From JBLIOB01 sp047639575 (GTDB taxonomy: Bacteria > Bacteroidota > Bacteroidia > Flavobacteriales_D > Parvicellaceae): a stretch of 7,748 nt of DNA. The position numbers and the translations under genes are program-made. Location of the stretch: contig JBLIOB010000204.1 in the NCBI GenBank assembly GCA_047639575.1, positions 1-7,748 of the forward strand, read 5' to 3'. Of the stretch, positions 5,526 through 7,748 are shown piece by piece. The notes below the pieces were generated by a model. It had not been told where the DNA came from and searched no databases. It saw only the letters and a program-made list of their open reading frames with translations. Each line of letters opens with the position of its first letter. The stretch's first letter is position 1.

Positions 5526-6239
5526 ATGGCAATTATAATACTCGTTAAATTACTTGCCGCTCATATGGTTGGAGATTTCATTTTACAATCTAAACGTTCG
5601 CTCGAACACCAAGTAGAACATCGAGTACTTTCATATCAATTATACATTCATGTTATCATACACGGAATGCTAGCAATGATCATTATAAATGATTTTAATT
5701 TTTGGCTATACGCAGTAATAATTTCCAGCTCACACTTAACTATTGACTTACTAAAACTGTATTTTATTGGAGAAAGTCGATCAAATAAGGTGATGTGGTT
5801 TCTCGCTGATCAAATTCTTCATTTAATCGTTATTGTTATTATTTGGAAAGCATATTGTCATATTGATTTCACCAACATTCTTTCAATAAGTGATAAATAC
5901 GTTATAATCATAACTGGTGGGATCATTATTACCAAGCCTATAGGAATTTTAATCAGAGAGTTAATATCACTTTTTAAACACAACCCAGAAGATGCACTTC
6001 CAGGTGCCGGTATGTGGATAGGAATTCTAGAACGAATGTTAATATTCGGATTTATAATTGTTGGTCAATGGGAAGGTATAGGATTTCTATTAGCTGCAAA
6101 AACCGTTTTCAGATTCGGAGACTTAACCAATACTAATGATCAGGCTAAAGCAGAATACATACTAATTGGTACATTACTTAGCTTCACATTAGCAATAGGA
6201 ACTGGCCTACTTTGCACCTACTTATTTAGTTTCGTTTAG
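5526..6239 (+). CDS. DUF3307 multipass membrane protein
   Basis: A 237-residue inner-membrane protein of unknown function, recognised as DUF3307 by its opening (LLAAHMVGDFILQSK at 9-23) and its C-terminal IGILERMLI (165-173). About six hydrophobic segments are visible: roughly 3-18, 40-55, 59-80, 90-108, 124-143 and 168-190, plus a last one at 213-236. Polar residues repeat with helical spacing inside the first four: His13/Asp17, His42/His46, His70/Asp74, and Asp95-Gln96/His99. This could form a buried metal or proton site, but that is inference. No signal peptide is needed. Its start lies one base after the satD stop, so it shares that gene's promoter and regulation. No terminator was seen after it; the next gene has its own promoter in the 50-base gap. 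Confidence 0.85.
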   Translation: MAIIILVKLLAAHMVGDFILQSKRSLEHQVEHRVLSYQLYIHVIIHGMLAMIIINDFNFWLYAVIISSSHLTIDLLKLYFIGESRSNKVMWFLADQILHLIVIVIIWKAYCHIDFTNILSISDKYVIIITGGIIITKPIGILIRELISLFKHNPEDALPGAGMWIGILERMLIFGFIIVGQWEGIGFLLAAKTVFRFGDLTNTNDQAKAEYILIGTLLSFTLAIGTGLLCTYLFSFV

Positions 6240-6259
6240 ATTTCTCATTCTAAGTTCAA

Positions 6260-6267
6260 TACCTTTG
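6260..6267 (+). promoter_or_regulatory. -7 promoter element of the flavin reductase gene (TACCTTTG)
   Basis: TACCTTTG is a perfect TAnnTTTG match in the 50-base gap after the DUF3307 gene. A TTTA at 6235-6238, overlapping the DUF3307 stop codon, lies 21 bases upstream as a weak -33. Transcription would begin near 6271-6274, about 17 bases before the ATG at 6290. Confidence 0.55.
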
Positions 6268-6289
6268 CTTTCACCATTTAACAAAGCAC

Positions 6290-7186
6290 ATGATGTTAAC
6301 GATAGATCCAAAAGAAATTCCAGTAGCAAAACTTCATCATTATTTGCTTGGTAGTGTAGGTCCTCGGCCCATTGCATTCGCAAGTACTATAAGTGAAGAT
6401 GGCATTGCTAACATTGCACCATTTAGTTTTTTCAATGTATTCAGTGCAAATCCACCAATTGCTATTTTTTCTCCAGCTAGAAGCGGAAGAACAAACACTA
6501 CTAAAGACACCTATAATAATGTTAAAGCTGTTCCAGAAGTCGTAATTAACATTGTTAATTACGACATGGTTCATCAAATGAGCTTAGCAAGTTCGCCATA
6601 TGGCGAAAGTATCAGTGAGTTTGAAAAGTCTGGTTTAACTCCTGTTGAGTCTGATTTAATCAAACCTTTTAGAATAAAGGAGTCTCCCGTTCAATTCGAA
6701 TGCAAGGTCATTGAGGTTAAGGAGCTTGGTCAAGAAGGCGGAGCTGGTAACTTGGTCATCTGCGAAATCATTAAACTTCACATAAATGAAGAGATTTTAA
6801 ATGAATCTGGAGCAATAGATCAACATAAAATTGATTTGGTTGCTCGAATGGGCGGAAATTGGTATTGCCGAGCCGACCATAATAGTATGTTTGAAATAGC
6901 CAAACCAATTACAACTTGTGGAATAGGATATGACAATATTCCTGAAGACATCAAATCAAGCGAACATTTAACCGCTAACAACCTAGGTCAATTAGGTGGT
7001 ATTGAAGAATTACCAAATGAAACGGATGTTAATGAATACAGGTTGATGGAATTGAGTGAAATCTTTCTTGAATTTGAAGAAGACGCGGTCACTTTAGAAA
7101 AAGAACTTCATAATCGTGCAAAACTTCTCCTAAATGAGAACAAGTTGATGGAAGCTTGGATGACACTATTGGCTTTTAATAACTAG
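6290..7186 (+). CDS. Flavin reductase-like, FMN-binding split-barrel protein
   Basis: A 298-residue cytoplasmic protein of the flavin reductase-like family (PF01613 type), which binds FMN in a split-barrel fold; substrates of this Bacteroidota branch are not established. The FMN-binding opening is SVGPRPIAFAST (22-33), followed by NIAPFSFFNVFSANPP (41-56). Other family marks are FEKSGLTPV (111-119) and ARMGGNWYCRA (185-195). Residues 200-245 contain a further conserved-looking block (IPEDIKSSEHLTANNLGQLG, 217-236) that I recall from related Bacteroidota proteins. The last 50 residues are an acidic, probably helical tail. The start is one of two adjacent ATGs (6290 or 6293); the choice changes one residue. 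It has its own promoter. It could be an oxidoreductase or simply an FMN-binding protein; no partner oxygenase is in the window. Confidence 0.88.
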   Translation: MMLTIDPKEIPVAKLHHYLLGSVGPRPIAFASTISEDGIANIAPFSFFNVFSANPPIAIFSPARSGRTNTTKDTYNNVKAVPEVVINIVNYDMVHQMSLASSPYGESISEFEKSGLTPVESDLIKPFRIKESPVQFECKVIEVKELGQEGGAGNLVICEIIKLHINEEILNESGAIDQHKIDLVARMGGNWYCRADHNSMFEIAKPITTCGIGYDNIPEDIKSSEHLTANNLGQLGGIEELPNETDVNEYRLMELSEIFLEFEEDAVTLEKELHNRAKLLLNENKLMEAWMTLLAFNN

Positions 7187-7245
7187 ATTTATAATCTGAT
7201 AATTAGCGTTGACGTGACGCAACAACTATAATAACTGTTTATACG

Positions 7246-7605
7246 ATGAGTTTAGAAGTAAAAGGAAGAGTTTCAAAAATATTAGCCGTAGAAAGCGGAA
7301 CTAGTAAAGCTGGAAAAGATTGGAAAAAACAAGGATTTGTAATCGATACTGGTGATCAGTATAATCCAAACGTTTGTTTCAGCTTATTCGGTGAAGATAA
7401 AATTGCCATGTTAGGTAATTTCAAAGAAGGACAAGATGTAACGGTAAGTTTCAATCTTTCTTCAAGAGAGTTTAATGAGAAATGGTATCACAACATTGAT
7501 GCATGGAAAATTGAGGCTGGCGCTGCACAAGGTGAAATGCCTCCTGCTCCAGCTGAGCCACCTGTTGAGGAATTCAGTTCGGAAGAAGACGATTTACCAT
7601 TCTAG
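7246..7605 (+). CDS. DUF3127 protein, OB-fold-like with an SSB-type C-terminal tip
   Basis: A 119-residue protein recognised as DUF3127, a small family common in Bacteroidota. Residues 1-90 are beta-rich (VKGRVSKILAVE, KKQGFVIDT, VCFSLFGED, VTVSFNLSSRE, WYHNIDAWKIE), consistent with an OB fold. A Pro/Ala/Glu-rich linker follows (about 91-110), and the protein ends in SSEEDDLPF. That ending matches the acidic tip of single-stranded DNA-binding proteins, which recruits replication and repair partners. A role at single-stranded DNA or beside SSB is therefore plausible but inferred. The true ssb gene is normally longer, so I do not name it ssb. No sure promoter is seen in the 59-base gap upstream; TTG at 7209 and TAACTGTT at 7232 are a weak pair. 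The next gene starts 13 bases downstream. Confidence 0.85.
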   Translation: MSLEVKGRVSKILAVESGTSKAGKDWKKQGFVIDTGDQYNPNVCFSLFGEDKIAMLGNFKEGQDVTVSFNLSSREFNEKWYHNIDAWKIEAGAAQGEMPPAPAEPPVEEFSSEEDDLPF

Positions 7606-7618
7606 ATAAAAAGTTCAT

Positions 7619-7748
7619 TTGAGCTTTCAGGATGGATATACCAAGGTATTTAAGGCGCTCTTACCAGCGCCTTTTACTATTGCGGTATTTCTTACTGTAT
7701 TAACGTTTCTCCTTTCCTTATTCTTCACAAGGCCTGAAACAGTTGGTT
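7619..7748 (+). CDS. Start of a short-chain fatty acid transporter (AtoE/TIGR00366 type), cut by the window edge
   Basis: An open frame with a stop at 7607-7609 runs through to the right edge. It contains FKALLPAPFTIAVF followed by LTVLTFLLSLFFT, then RPETVG. This matches the opening of the AtoE-like short-chain fatty acid transporter family: a basic helix, LPxPF, then a first membrane segment ending in LFFT. No ATG, GTG or CTG lies in this frame before the membrane segment; the only plausible start is TTG at 7619, giving about 14 residues before LPAPF, a normal length for the family. It begins 13 bases after the DUF3127 stop and may be cotranscribed with it. A GC-rich hairpin (7652-7673) lies inside these first codons. 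Only 43 codons are visible, so the identification rests on the N-terminus alone. Confidence 0.7.
   Translation, partial: MSFQDGYTKVFKALLPAPFTIAVFLTVLTFLLSLFFTRPETVG

Noticed and set aside
5901..5914. GTTATAATCATAAC inverted repeat within the DUF3307 gene, resembling the satD operator arms
   Set aside because: The arms are in the opposite order with a 4-base spacer and lie in coding sequence, so it is not the same element.
6296..6577. Minus-strand open frame of 93 codons antisense to the flavin reductase gene
   Set aside because: It overlaps the FMN-binding motifs of a recognised protein and has low-complexity composition.
7209..7232. E. coli-type promoter TTGACG ... TATAAT upstream of the DUF3127 gene
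   Set aside because: The spacer is only 12 bp, too short for a sigma-70 promoter, and Bacteroidota use a different consensus.
7652..7675. Terminator for the DUF3127 gene
   Set aside because: The 8-bp stem and TTTT look terminator-like, but they fall inside the first codons of a recognisable transporter and the U-tract is short. I treat it as coding with possible attenuation instead.
1..7748. CRISPR arrays, insertion sequences, integrase or attachment sites at the tRNA
   Set aside because: No repeat-spacer pattern, transposase-like frame, terminal inverted repeats or duplicated tRNA 3' end was seen. Apart from the satD dyads there are no notable repeats, and the region reads as core chromosome.

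Overview
The window is an ordinary-looking, A+T-rich chromosomal segment of a Bacteroidota bacterium, most likely in the Flavobacteriales. The ClpP and ClpX sequences have the flavobacterial form, including the N-terminal extension on ClpP. No gene has a convincing Shine-Dalgarno sequence. Several intergenic gaps carry the Bacteroidota -7 promoter element TAnnTTTG, and DUF3127, SatD and DUF3307 proteins are all familiar there. The order-level placement is inferred from remembered family sequences, not from a search.

Left half, all on the minus strand and read right to left: tRNA-Leu(UAG), tig (trigger factor), clpP, clpX, then a secreted right-handed beta-helix protein whose C-terminus is cut by the left edge. 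This is the conserved protein-quality-control cluster. Trigger factor meets nascent chains at the ribosome, ClpX unfolds tagged substrates and ClpP degrades them. tRNA-Leu, tig and clpP are each followed by a clear hairpin plus U-tract, so the cluster looks like several transcription units or a series of leaky terminators. No such hairpin separates clpX from the beta-helix gene, whose ATG is only 19 bases downstream.

Right half, all on the plus strand: a SatD-family protein with a C-terminal helix-turn-helix, one base later a DUF3307 multipass membrane protein, then a flavin reductase-like FMN protein, a DUF3127 protein ending in an SSB-like acidic tip, and the beginning of a short-chain fatty acid transporter (AtoE/TIGR00366 type) that appears to start at TTG and runs off the right edge.

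The divergent gap between tRNA-Leu and satD holds a good Bacteroidota promoter for each side. On the satD side two near-identical 18-bp elements (ATAAC-N8-GTTAT) lie across the -7 element and the expected start of transcription. They look like a paired operator, with the HTH of SatD the obvious candidate binder. This SatD/DUF3307 pair is the best candidate here for an undescribed system: its N-terminal domain carries motifs in the order and spacing of a class III nucleotidyl cyclase/GGDEF fold, but lacks the transition-state residues, suggesting a ligand-sensing pseudo-enzyme fused to a DNA-binding domain and coupled to a His/Asp-rich membrane protein.
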